Position numbers and translations under genes: made by a program. The notes below the pieces were generated by a model, which ran no database searches, was not told where the DNA came from, and was given only the letters and a program-made list of their open reading frames with translations. DNA of 64,000 bases from Plasmodium malariae (taxonomy: Eukaryota; Apicomplexa; Aconoidasida; Haemosporida; Plasmodiidae), in contig NC_041785.1 in assembly GCF_900090045.1 (NCBI RefSeq), forward strand, positions 868,001 through 932,000, read 5' to 3'. Below are positions 12,837 to 23,076 of the stretch, piece by piece (position 1 is the stretch's first letter; the number at the start of each line of letters is the position of its first letter).

Positions 12837-15800
12837 TTACAGCTTTTTAATAAAAATAAAATGATTTTGACATTTAATTTCGTAACTGTCGACCTGCATG
12901 TGAACCTGTATGTTGTCATAAAATTTAAGGTGGAAAAGTTCTCTTTGGTTTTCGTCAATTTTGTTGAATCTTTTTCTTTTCTCGTCATATATAAATCCAT
13001 CCTTTCTTTTTAAGTAACAGATACCTTCTATAGAATATCCAGGTACATATATTTGTATACCATTTTTTTTCAGATTGATAATAACAGCGTTAGTTATTTG
13101 ATTTCCTATTTTTTTTATATAAAGATAAGAAAAAAAATCAACGGATGCCCTTGAGGCAAATCTTGCATTTCTATATTTTTCATTTAATAAGCTAATTTGT
13201 TTGTTTAAATAAATGATGTCTATATATTTGTTATCTAATTTCTCGATACCATATATATGATTTAATATTCTGTGCACCATTATATCTGCATATCTTCTAA
13301 TTGGTGAAGTGAAGAAGGTATAAATATCTGCTGCTAAACCATAATGTTTTAACATTTGGTTATTATGTACATTATACCCTGATATAAAAACTGCTTCATT
13401 CATACATTTCGTAACTAAAACTTTTAAAATATTTGTTAAGATTTGATCGTTTTTTAAATTTATATTATTAAGTGAATGAGATAATTCCTTTGAAGTGCTA
13501 TACTTAAAATCGTATACATTAATTGATTGTAAATAATCATTTAGCTCTTTTAAATTTTCATTTTTTGGAGGTGGGTGCCTTCTCAAAACACTAGCCGCTT
13601 TAAAACTTTGAAAAATTATTCTTGCCACTGACCTATTTGCTAGTAACATAAATGCCTCTATCAACTTATTTGTTTCATAACTAACATATGGTTTTAAATT
13701 TTTGGCTTTAGAAAAATCGTTTGATTCAAATTCGAATAACACTTCTGAATTTCCTCTTAATTCAAGGGCACCCTCCTCTGACCATTTTTTCTTTAAGCTT
13801 TTCGCAATTGCATTTAGTATTCTTAATGCTTGCGCTGTAGGAGTAGTATTATTTACATCATCGATAATATTTTGAGCTTGCTCATATGAAAAGGATTTAT
13901 TACTATTAATAATACACTTGGAAACAGTAATATCACGTATATCATAATTAGTATCGAATGTAAAAATACAACTATAAGTTAGTCTATCTTCATTTTCAAC
14001 CAGTGAACATAAATCTGTTGTTAACAATTTGGGAAGCATTTCAACTCTTTGATTTATTAAATAAACAGTAGTACATCTTTTTGAAGCTTCTAAATCCAGA
14101 GGACTATTCTGTTTAACAAAATAAGACACATCCGCTATATGAACACCAACTCTTATAATTTTCATTTCATCTATTACCTCAACTGATAATGCATCATCAA
14201 TATCTTGACAACCTAGAGGATCAATGCTAAAGGTTAGAACATCTCTAAAGTCTTTTCTTTTTTTATATTCTTCTTCAGGTATTTTCCAATTATTCGGAGG
14301 TAAACACATATAAGCACTTTCACTAAATTCTTTCGTTGAAATATTATATTCATTATAAATTAATTTAGTCTCAGTTTCAATATCATCACAAGTACCTAGC
14401 ACACTTAAACATCTTCCTAGAGGGTATTTTGAGTTATAATCCCAATTATCTATAATAACTATTACTCTTTTATTTCGTAGTTCTTCTTCTAAATTGCTTT
14501 TTATTATAATATATGGTATTTTGCTATTGAAAGCTTTAAAAAATAACATTTTTTTTATGTGCATATTTCTATTATTATCATACGCCTTAATTACACCACC
14601 ATATTCTCTTCTGCATCTACTAATAATACCAACTACTTTTCCGTATAATTTTTTTTTACTTTCATTTAAACGTATTTGTTTTATACCATCATCCTTCGAA
14701 TCTTCTTCATTTTTTCCAGGATGATTCCTTTCTTCATTGTTCTCTTTGAATTGATAGTTTTTTCTTTTTGACTGTACGATGGATTGCTTTTTAGGCGTAT
14801 TTTCTTGCTCTCGCGTATCCTCCTTTTCTTCCTCTTTTACTTTTTCCTTCTGTTCTTCCTCCTCAGAATCCTCTGGACTGATCAACTCCTCAAAATAATC
14901 ATCTTCTACATCCGACACTTCCCCTCTTTCTTGCAAAATTTCAACAACCACAATATCGTTGTGTATTGCTCTGTTCATTTTTCTAGCTCCTCTTATCACA
15001 ATTTCTTCATTTTCAGAAACTTTTACTAATGCCATTTTATTAACACATATAATTTGAAAAACTCCTTTAACTATTTCATTATCTCGAAGCTTTTGAATTA
15101 TATCCTTTTTACTTAAATGTGGTTCGAATGTTTGTTTTTTATCATAATATTTGTCATTATCTACAAGTATATGACTACCTTCCTGTTCTCTTACCATCGA
15201 ATCGTGTTTATTATTTTCATTAGTCATATCATCTTCAAAATATATTTTTAACTTGTCTATATTAATTGGAGACCCCTCTTTTTTATTACTTTTTTTCTTT
15301 AATTCTTTTACATATTTAAATAAAGTAAAACAAGATATATCATTTTTCTCACAATCTTCTTTTAAAAACAAATTATTACTTATAACTATTATGTGTAGTT
15401 TTGGATTGTGGTGTCTTAGCCATATTACTATCTTTATAATTTCCTGTATTTGTTTTGTACTCTCCTGAACATTATCATCAACATAGGTAAATTTACAAAA
15501 TTTATTCACGAAAACAGAATATCTTTTACTACTATTTGGTATATTTTCCTCTACCTCATAACATAGTTCATGTAATTTTTTATATAATATTTTATTGAAT
15601 GTTCTGACATGTTCATAAATTGTCAATGGAATTAATATATTATCAATATTACATTCATATAAAAAATCCATATATTTAATTATACTATCCATATCTAAAA
15701 TAAGAATATTTCTTTCTCCATCTAAAAATTTCTTCTTTTTATTTTCACAAACTTTACATTTTTCTATCCCGCAGCTTATATCATTTCTTAAATATATTTC

Positions 15801-15899
15801 TCTTATTATTTTTGTAATTCTATAATTCGCGCTGCATTTGTACGAACATTTCTGAACACGCTGATCGTTCTTTCTGTTTAGGAACCTGAACGTATGCAT
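12837..15899 (-). CDS. DIS3: Exosome exonuclease Rrp44/DIS3
   Basis: Single exon, 1,020 residues, ATG at 15899. Rrp44 is the processive 3'-5' exoribonuclease of the RNA exosome, degrading and processing rRNA, tRNA and mRNA in nucleus and cytoplasm. Visible order: CR3 cysteine motif at about 33-51 (REIYLRNDISCGIEKCKVC; Cys 43, 48, 51); PIN domain about 64-200; cold-shock-type region with an acidic Glu/Lys-rich insert at about 330-420; RNB catalytic domain with SIDPLGCQDIDDAL, whose Asp 560, 566, 568 and 569 match the metal-binding aspartates, plus GVHIADVSYFV and FTSPIRRYAD; S1-type domain at the C-terminus. The exonuclease site looks intact. The PIN domain keeps Asp 69 and Glu 96, but the positions of the other two conserved acids read as non-acidic residues near 150 and Asn 176 (SNN instead of TND), so endonuclease activity is doubtful. 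Its start codon is 93 bp from that of the divergent neighbour. Confidence 0.96.
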   Translation of the reverse strand: MHTFRFLNRKNDQRVQKCSYKCSANYRITKIIREIYLRNDISCGIEKCKVCENKKKKFLDGERNILILDMDSIIKYMDFLYECNIDNILIPLTIYEHVRTFNKILYKKLHELCYEVEENIPNSSKRYSVFVNKFCKFTYVDDNVQESTKQIQEIIKIVIWLRHHNPKLHIIVISNNLFLKEDCEKNDISCFTLFKYVKELKKKSNKKEGSPINIDKLKIYFEDDMTNENNKHDSMVREQEGSHILVDNDKYYDKKQTFEPHLSKKDIIQKLRDNEIVKGVFQIICVNKMALVKVSENEEIVIRGARKMNRAIHNDIVVVEILQERGEVSDVEDDYFEELISPEDSEEEEQKEKVKEEEKEDTREQENTPKKQSIVQSKRKNYQFKENNEERNHPGKNEEDSKDDGIKQIRLNESKKKLYGKVVGIISRCRREYGGVIKAYDNNRNMHIKKMLFFKAFNSKIPYIIIKSNLEEELRNKRVIVIIDNWDYNSKYPLGRCLSVLGTCDDIETETKLIYNEYNISTKEFSESAYMCLPPNNWKIPEEEYKKRKDFRDVLTFSIDPLGCQDIDDALSVEVIDEMKIIRVGVHIADVSYFVKQNSPLDLEASKRCTTVYLINQRVEMLPKLLTTDLCSLVENEDRLTYSCIFTFDTNYDIRDITVSKCIINSNKSFSYEQAQNIIDDVNNTTPTAQALRILNAIAKSLKKKWSEEGALELRGNSEVLFEFESNDFSKAKNLKPYVSYETNKLIEAFMLLANRSVARIIFQSFKAASVLRRHPPPKNENLKELNDYLQSINVYDFKYSTSKELSHSLNNINLKNDQILTNILKVLVTKCMNEAVFISGYNVHNNQMLKHYGLAADIYTFFTSPIRRYADIMVHRILNHIYGIEKLDNKYIDIIYLNKQISLLNEKYRNARFASRASVDFFSYLYIKKIGNQITNAVIINLKKNGIQIYVPGYSIEGICYLKRKDGFIYDEKRKRFNKIDENQRELFHLKFYDNIQVHMQVDSYEIKCQNHFIFIKKL

Positions 15900-15992
15900 A
15901 TTTTTCTAACTTTCATTGGGGGATCCTTGCACAAGGGGGGAAAAGTGTAAACAGAATTGTGGGGAAGCCAAGCTAGTGACTGAACTAACGAA
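15900..15992. promoter_or_regulatory. Compact G-rich divergent promoter/leader
   Basis: Only 93 bp separate the ATG of Rrp44 (-) from the proposed ATG of the HMG-box gene (+). The plus strand carries G5 (15918-15922), G6 (15935-15940) and G4 (15961-15964), conspicuous in this A+T-rich genome. GGGGGGA (15935-15941) and GTGGGGA (15959-15965) fit the G-box consensus (A/G)NGGGG(C/A) described upstream of Plasmodium heat-shock genes. Assignment as a shared regulatory element is inference. The 5' leaders of the two transcripts probably overlap here. Confidence 0.45.
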
Positions 15993-18900
15993 ATGGCAAA
16001 AGGATTAGCAAAAAAAAAAAAATATAAAATGAGTGCAATGGAAAGTAACAAAAGAAAGGAATATAAAAAGGCGACAAAACTAGAGGACAAAAGAAGTCAA
16101 CTGAATGAAACTGTTAACAAAAGGTAATTAATAAAAAGCATTAAAAAGGTATTTAATTGCAGTATAGAAAATAATAATTCACTAATGAATAACATATGAG
16201 AAGAGTATTTTATAGCATTTAATGATTCTATATAACAACTGAAAAAAATATCTTGCATAGGATAAATAAATCATTAACTAAAAATAAAACAGAATAGAGC
16301 AAAATAAAGTGAAACAAAATAAAACAGAATAGAGCAAAATAAAATGAAACAAAATAAAACAGAATAGAGCAAAATAAAGTGAAACAAAATAAAACAAAAT
16401 AAAACCGTAATGTACCTTAAAACAAAAACACGTGAAGAACATCGCTTGCGAAGTTTATTTTTCGTTGCGAACAATATTCACTTTTAAGGAGTGCAAGTGG
16501 AACTGTGAGGGAAAAAAAAAAAAAAATTCATGGAAAATGACTCACGAAAAATAAGGAGTAAAAGGAGAACACTAGAAAGCTAATTTGCACTTTAGTAGTG
16601 TTATTATTTGTATGCTTTTTCTTTTTTTTTTTTTTCTTTATATTTTTTCTTTTTTTTTTTTTCTATTATGCTGATTTGCTAATCTCGTGCATTTTGTGTA
16701 ATATAATACACGAGACCTTCTTTTTCATAGCATATTAAAATAAAGAAAAAAAGCGAAATTACCCATATAAATAATTGAATGATTACACATTTATGAAAAA
16801 GATTATGAGATATTATGTGTACATTCTTTTTTTATTAAACATAACTCTTATTGGCTTTTCTTGAAATTTAAACGACGATAAAAATGGACAGGTATACATA
16901 ATAATACCAAGCGGAAAATAATAAAAAGAGAGGAAAAAAAATTAAGAAAAAATTGAAGTAGTTAGGGAAAAAACTAAAAAGAACTGAAAAAAAACTGAAA
17001 GGAATTAAGAAAAAAAAAAAAAGGAAAGAATCAAAAAACACAAATAAACATTGAGTAATAAAAAGAATAACTAATAAACATAGTACAAATAATATTAGGA
17101 TCATTCTTCATAAATAATCTTATGAAATAGACATGCTTACTAGAAACAAATGGAAATATGCTATATCGTGTTATTTTTATATAAAGTTTTTCTCTATTTT
17201 TCATTTCATGAACTTGTAGAAAAAAACCTAAAGCGCCTCCATCCTCTTATCTCATTTTTTGTAATTACGAAAGAGAAAATGTAAAAAATAGTTTGTTAGA
17301 GAAATCTGATAGCAAGGAAACAGTAAAGAAACAAAAAAAAAAAAAAAAAAAAAAAGAGTTACGAATTTGTTAACACAATTTTATGCCGTATTGTCATCAC
17401 TATTTCATTTCTTATTTTTAATGAAAATTTTTGACAAAATTTTTTCCTAACGTTTTATTTTTATAAAGATAAGGATAACGGACATTCAGAAAGAACTAAG
17501 TAGTAGATGGAAGACCTTATCTCAAGAAGAAAGAAAGGTTAAGAATGACTTCATAACAGAGCAAGAGATAACGTGTAGTTTCGTATAACCAATTTTTTCA
17601 TTGTTAAGTCTATAAATATGTGTGCCTTATTATTATTCCCGTTAGATTTTTGAAGATCAAGCGCAACTTTTAAAATTAAAATATAATGAAGAGCTCTTGG
17701 AATGGGTACGATAAACAAATGCAATAAAAATGCCAAAAAGCTGCAATATTAATTAAAAGGAAAAAAAAAAAAAAAAAAAAAGGAGGCTAAAATAATGCAC
17801 AAAAAAGGGCTAAATATGGGAAAATAAAGGGGAAAAGAAATGAACAGCAATCGCTACCCACAATTACACATACTTCATTTTTTCCCAACATTTATTAACT
17901 TCTCAGCAAAAATCTGAAATGACGGACGTGCCAGGAGATATGTTAGCTCAAAAGCAGAGGACATATTTTTACCATATTTTTTCTTTATGGCCTCTTCCTT
18001 CTTATTTTAAAAATTTTACATCTAAAACGTGATGTGTAATATAAAAATGTATTTTTTTTTTTTTTTTTTTTTTTCCCTCTTTTTTATGAATACCGATATA
18101 AATAGCACAATTAAATTTCCCGTTTTGAAAATTCAAAAAATTATGCATTTAAATAATAACGTCAGAAAGGTAAGAAAATAATATAAAAGAAGAGAATGCT
18201 TATATGTTATTCAAAAAAAAGACACCGTTTTTTACTTCATTTCACATCACTTTTTTTTTTTTTTTTTTTTATCGTACTACAATAACATAGCAAATATCTT
18301 TTATCTTTTTGTTAACTTTTTATTAGATAAACCATGAGGCTATTAATATTTTCCAAAAAGCTTTGGTTAGTTAAAAATATAAAATGATGAAGTGTGGTTC
18401 CCATGGATATATGAAATAATATGAACATATACCCCTGCCTTTATTTAGATTACATAGTATTTCAAATTTCTCACCATTTTCAACAGATAAAATTTTTAAT
18501 CGAATTAGTTAATAAAACAGTTGAATATAAAAATGAAAAAAACACTTCCCGATATATAACATCTCTTGATATAAGTTAAGATTCCATATGCTATCATATG
18601 TGATGACCGTTTAATATGATGGCTATTTATTCTGACTACTTATTGTTATCATTAAATATGATATCCATTTGTTATATCTATTTATGATGTCTATTTATTA
18701 TAATGACTAAGTTTTCCTAAGTGTACACAGTAGTAAAATCACGTATCCGTGTATTATGTTTATTACTTGTGTATGTAACTCGTATGACGTTCGTACATTA
18801 TGCTTGTTATGTTTTGTTTATACATATATGCGCATATATAACTACAATCATTTGTTATTTTCTCAGTATCGTGCATAAAAAGGGAAGGAATAAAATACAA

Positions 18901-19706
18901 ATTTCTAGAAGGTTTTTAAAAAAAATTAAGGAAATACTTTATATGCTCTTATGAATATTTGCAATTGATAATTTGAAACAAATAGCTAGTTATTTAAAAT
19001 AATTTTACATCTACTAATAACTAATATTTTGTAAGCTAAAAAATGCAAGCATTCTCTTTTATTTTGTGTCATTTATATAGATTGTTTGTACCTACTGAAA
19101 GAGCAAAGCACCAGCACATTTTTTGTTGAGGAGGATGAAAACGAAGGTAAGCTTTTTACGACATACAGTTATACGGATGTTATATTTCTATTTTGTAAAA
19201 AGGGGAAATACAAATTAATTCTTTTGTAACAAGAATTAAAGGTTTTCATTCGTTATTCTATTTTATTCTATTTTTATTATATTTTATGTTTTTTATTTTC
19301 TTTTTTGTTATTAACGTATTTTATAATTTTTTGAATTTTATAAATTCCGAATAATGTCAAGTTTAATTTTTCTATTGTTTCAAGATTATAGCAGTTCACA
19401 CTTTCATACTTAAAGTATTATATTTTATCTTTTGTTTTTCTTCTACTAGGTCGTTTATACTCATTTTCCTTTTATTTTTCTTTTATTTTGTGTATGTACC
19501 TTTCTGTAACCCTTTTTCCATTCATTTACTTCAAAACAGAGACGATATTTGATTTGTGTGAAGAAGATAAAAAGGAATATAATTACGACATGGAAGAAAA
19601 GAAGAGCAGGATGAAGAAGAAATCACAAACTAACAAGACAAAAGAAAAAATCGGAGAAAATAAAAACATATATGCTGATATTACAACATATTTTAAAAAA
19701 ATTTAA
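15993..19706 (+). CDS. HMG-box plus CHRAC/Pol-epsilon-type histone-fold protein
   Basis: Ten exons assembled by hand: 15993-16123, 17220-17322, 17469-17537, 17646-17705, 17907-17941, 18106-18169, 18327-18365, 18487-18574, 19081-19146, 19540-19706. All introns are GT...AG and phases agree, giving 273 residues. Residues 1-44 are Lys-rich. An HMG box spans about 45-118 (KKPKAPPSSYLIF, ELSSRWKTLSQEERK, LKYNEELLEW), a domain that bends DNA. Residues about 134-212 form a histone fold (FPVLKIQKIMHLNNNVRKI, INHEAINIF, RYITSLDI) closest by eye to CHRAC15/POLE4/Dpb3 and NF-YC. The tail is acidic then basic and ends YADITTYFKKI, resembling a PCNA-interacting motif without its Gln. Likely nuclear, acting in chromatin remodelling or replication. 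Intron 1 is long (about 1.1 kb) and holds a 35-bp repeat. Alternative ATGs lie at 16029 and 16038. Exon 5 with its GTTAGC donor is the least certain. Confidence 0.8.
16274..16408. repeat. 35-bp tandem repeat inside an intron
   Basis: Three to four near-identical copies of a 35-bp unit, beginning AAAATAAAACAGAATAGAGC and ending AAARTGAAAC, lie within the long first intron of the HMG-box gene. A 66-codon minus-strand frame over it (Phe/Leu/Ile/Cys-rich) is a repeat artefact. Confidence 0.85.
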
Positions 19707-20625
19707 ATGCAAAACTACATCTTTTTTGATCTTCTTTTTTGTACTATTACAAAATAAGAGAACATTCCCTTTTGATTTTAAAATAAAAAAATAAAATAAT
19801 ATAAAATAACAGGAAAAAAGCACAAGCTAGCTTTTTCGATTTTTTTTTTTTTTTTTTATTTTATACTAACAGCACGCTTTATTAAAAAATATCATCTATC
19901 ATTCACATTTTAATTATGTAAAACTTTTTTTTTTTTTTTTTTCTTATGTCCACAAGTATAAATGTATATGTATATTCTAATCACATACCTTATCATATCC
20001 ATATATATATGCGAATACGTGCATATGTATATTCATATAACGCATAAATAAACGTAAGGGGCAAAAACGAACGAATAAACCATAGGTGAATCAATCAGCT
20101 ATGTAAACCTCTACAACAATCGTTTACATGAACAAATATACTTGCAAAATGTACTTGCAAATTGCTCTTACAGAATGTACTTACACATCGCAAATATGAG
20201 CAGCATCATTTATTGTAAGCATCACAATTATATATTCAGAGTCGACTGAAAAATAAGAGATTTTAAGATTGTAAGATTGTAAGATATTTTTACCTATTTT
20301 TTTTTTTACTTTATTTAATTTTGTTTCTTTTTGTTTCTTTAAGTTTCATTTTGTTTCGTTTTGTTTAACCTTGTTAATTTTCTTTTTAAATATATTTCAA
20401 AAGAAAAGCAAAAGATAGAAAAGAAGCTCCTCTGTACGTTATGACTTCATTTTAATATAAACAATAAGACGCTAAGGTTTTAAGCGACATATATTTTTAT
20501 TCGCATTATTGTTAATTATTAAAGGTTAGCTTCCAAGTGTTATATAGGAATGAACTTCTAACCACTAACCGTTATGCATTAATTATTAACTACCACTCAT
20601 ATTGATGCATAATACAAAATAATAA
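19707..20625. other. Intergenic region
   Basis: Between two + strand genes. Poly-T tracts near 19,845 and 19,927, a TTTTGTTTC-type imperfect repeat near 20,320-20,370, and a slightly less A+T-rich stretch at about 20,060-20,250 with short direct repeats (TGTACTTGCAAA/ TGTACTTACA). It probably carries the terminator of the HMG-box gene and the promoter of riboflavin kinase. No gene seen. Confidence 0.6.
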
Positions 20626-22647
20626 ATGGATTTTGGAGAGGGTGAAAAAACTATGGCCCTTATCGATGCAGACTTTTATATAATAAATTACAGAAGTTGC
20701 ATAACTACTTATATACAAAGCATACATAATAATTTGCGAAGAGGTAGAAGAGATGCTTTACAAAATGGAGATAATAATGAGAATATAGAAAAAGCAAAAA
20801 AAATAATATGTATTTTCATGCTTCAAATATTCCTCAACAACATCGATAAAAATGTAAATCTATTTGATGTTTTACATGAAGTAATAAATAAATATCATTA
20901 TTTAATAAAACGAGATGTTAAGTCACAGTGTAATAAATGTCAAGGGAATGCAGGAAATGAAAACAGAAATAGCAATCAGCTTCTTTTAAATAATAATGGA
21001 GGAGAAATCGATCAGGAGGAAAATATAATTGCCTTTGAAAACAAAAATGAATGGTTAGTTTCAGCAAGTAGGAACATAAGAATTGGGACCAGTCAACAGG
21101 TAGATATGAATAAGTATGAGGAGAGGAAAAAAAATGGGCAAAGCGGCGAAAGTGGAGAAAATGACAAAAATGGGCAGAGAAGCCAAAATGGAGAAAATCC
21201 TATAAACCAGTTAATTCACAACTTAATACAAAATGGTAACTACGTTAATAGTGAAAATATAGCTTCGTCTAAAATATGTGTGTTAAACATTAGTAACAAA
21301 GAGAAGGATGTAAAAAGTTCGTCGGAGTCGTTTGGCGATAATTTTTGTGAAGAAGAGAATTCTGAAGGCACTGAGTTATGCACAAATTTAAAAAGTGAGA
21401 AAGTGAAATATTGTAAAAAGGATAAATATACAAATGATAGTAATAACAATGAAGAGGAGTCCAGATGTAGTACATACAAATTAAACAATTTTCCCCCATC
21501 GCGTTTATGTAAAAAACGGTTTATAATAAATTATAATAATATAAGCTTAAAAATAAAAACCTTTGATAATGTATTAAATATGACACAATTTATAGAAGAA
21601 GAAATAGTAAAAAAGCATAAAATAAATGAGGAATACTTAAGAGAAATAAAAAATTTATATAGAATAATTATCCTCTCCAAATTACACATCGGTGTGTATA
21701 AATTTTTGTCCTTACTAAAAAAAAAAAATTTTTTTTTTATATTTTATACTTCAAATAAAAAATTAACTCATCTTCTATTTAAATATTTTAAAATTAGGAA
21801 GAGTTTTAAAAATCAATATACTTTAATAAATTCATTTGACGATTTAAAAAATTTTAAAAATTATAAAAAATGTCTAGTATTTAGCAATCGTCAATGTTTT
21901 GTGAACTATGCAAAAAGATATGGATACTTCAGAATAGCCAAAGGGAAAAAGAATTCATCAATATCCTCAAACTGTGATGATATTAATTGGGAGGATATAA
22001 TAATAGCACATAATAAATGTAGTAAAGTTAGTAAAGATAGTATCGATAGTAAGGGTAGTACAGATAGTATGGATAGTAAGTGTAGTAAAGATGCCATATC
22101 ATCAAACAGTTCAGATTATAATTCTAATAAATATAACGATGTTGTATATCCCTTTGAACGCAACTGCAATTTGACTAAAGATATATTATCATGGAGAACG
22201 TTTTATATATTTAATAAATATATTTATATATATGGAAAGGTAGTAAAAGGTTTTGGAAGAGGCAGTAAATACTTAAACATACCAACAGCAAATATTTTTA
22301 ATAGTAATCTAACTTCAGCAGATATAATGCCAGGTATATACTTCGGCTTATCTAAATTGAAAAAGAAAATTTATAAAACTGTTATATCTATAGGGTATAA
22401 CCCTTATTTTGAAAATAAGCACATAACTGTAGAAGCATTTTTGTATTACCAGACAAGTAATTTGTTCTATAATGAAAATATTCATTTAATTATTTTTGGT
22501 ATTTTAAGGAGCGAAAGTAATTTTCCCTCCTTTTCACATCTAATACAAGCCATACAGTTTGATTGCGAACTCGCTCGAATTATTCTGAACAAAATTAAAA
22601 ATGATGACAAATTTGTAATGTGTAAAAGTTACCTCAATTCGTTGTAA
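20626..22647 (+). CDS. RFK: Riboflavin kinase with N-terminal HAD-like domain
   Basis: Single exon, 673 residues. The C-terminal domain (about 520-665) is a flavokinase, which phosphorylates riboflavin to FMN. It shows GFGRGSKYLNIPTANI (542-557, the family PTAN motif), PGIYFG (569-574), ISIGYNP and VEAF with Glu 603 as the probable catalytic base. The N-terminal half resembles a HAD-type phosphatase, as in plant FMN hydrolase/riboflavin kinase fusions. It has a DAD motif (Asp 14, Asp 16), a KFLSLLKKKNFFFIFYTSN motif-II-like strand, and CLVFSNRQCFVNYAKRYGY where the acidic DD of motif IV should be. Phosphatase activity is therefore doubtful. Between the halves are hydrophilic inserts, including a Ser-Lys-Asp repeat at about 465-495. 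ATG 20626 is the first in frame; Met 10 (MALIDAD) is possible. An in-frame repeat-rich frame follows directly after the TAA. Confidence 0.9.
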   Translation: MDFGEGEKTMALIDADFYIINYRSCITTYIQSIHNNLRRGRRDALQNGDNNENIEKAKKIICIFMLQIFLNNIDKNVNLFDVLHEVINKYHYLIKRDVKSQCNKCQGNAGNENRNSNQLLLNNNGGEIDQEENIIAFENKNEWLVSASRNIRIGTSQQVDMNKYEERKKNGQSGESGENDKNGQRSQNGENPINQLIHNLIQNGNYVNSENIASSKICVLNISNKEKDVKSSSESFGDNFCEEENSEGTELCTNLKSEKVKYCKKDKYTNDSNNNEEESRCSTYKLNNFPPSRLCKKRFIINYNNISLKIKTFDNVLNMTQFIEEEIVKKHKINEEYLREIKNLYRIIILSKLHIGVYKFLSLLKKKNFFFIFYTSNKKLTHLLFKYFKIRKSFKNQYTLINSFDDLKNFKNYKKCLVFSNRQCFVNYAKRYGYFRIAKGKKNSSISSNCDDINWEDIIIAHNKCSKVSKDSIDSKGSTDSMDSKCSKDAISSNSSDYNSNKYNDVVYPFERNCNLTKDILSWRTFYIFNKYIYIYGKVVKGFGRGSKYLNIPTANIFNSNLTSADIMPGIYFGLSKLKKKIYKTVISIGYNPYFENKHITVEAFLYYQTSNLFYNENIHLIIFGILRSESNFPSFSHLIQAIQFDCELARIILNKIKNDDKFVMCKSYLNSL

Positions 22648-22683
22648 TCACGTAAAACCGAAAAAAAAAAAAAAAAAGAAGAA

Positions 22684-22860
22684 ATGAAGAAATGTAAAAT
22701 TGAAGAAACGAAGAAATGTAGAAATGAGGAAACGAAGAAATGTAAAATTGAAGAAACGAAGAAATGTAAAATTGAAGAAACGAAGAAATGTAAAATTGAA
22801 GAAACGAAGAAATGTAAAATTGAAGAAACGAAGAAATGTAGAAATGAAGAAATTAACAGA
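22684..22860 (+). repeat. 24-bp minisatellite encoding KKCKIEET repeats
   Basis: About seven copies of a 24-bp unit, GAAGAAATGTAAAATTGAAGAAAC in two parts (GAAGAAATGTAAAATTG + AAGAAAC), with variants carrying AGAAATG. It begins 37 bases after the riboflavin kinase stop, in the same reading frame, and the frame stays open to 22983, ending in a hydrophobic stretch. The frame depends on a 17-base poly-A tract at 22661-22677. Either 3' UTR minisatellite or a remnant C-terminal extension. Confidence 0.85.
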
Positions 22861-23041
22861 TCTTTTTTTGTGGCTATGGGGATGGACGTTTTCCTAATAT
22901 ACGCCCCTTATTATTTTTTGTCAGCTCGAGCAATTTCTTTTTTTTTTTTTTTTTACACCATTATATTTTTAAAATTATGTTAGAAGAAAAGAAATAATTA
23001 TTTGAATACATCCAACTGCGTGAAGCGTATATTTAAGTGAT

Positions 23042-23076
<35 letters not shown>

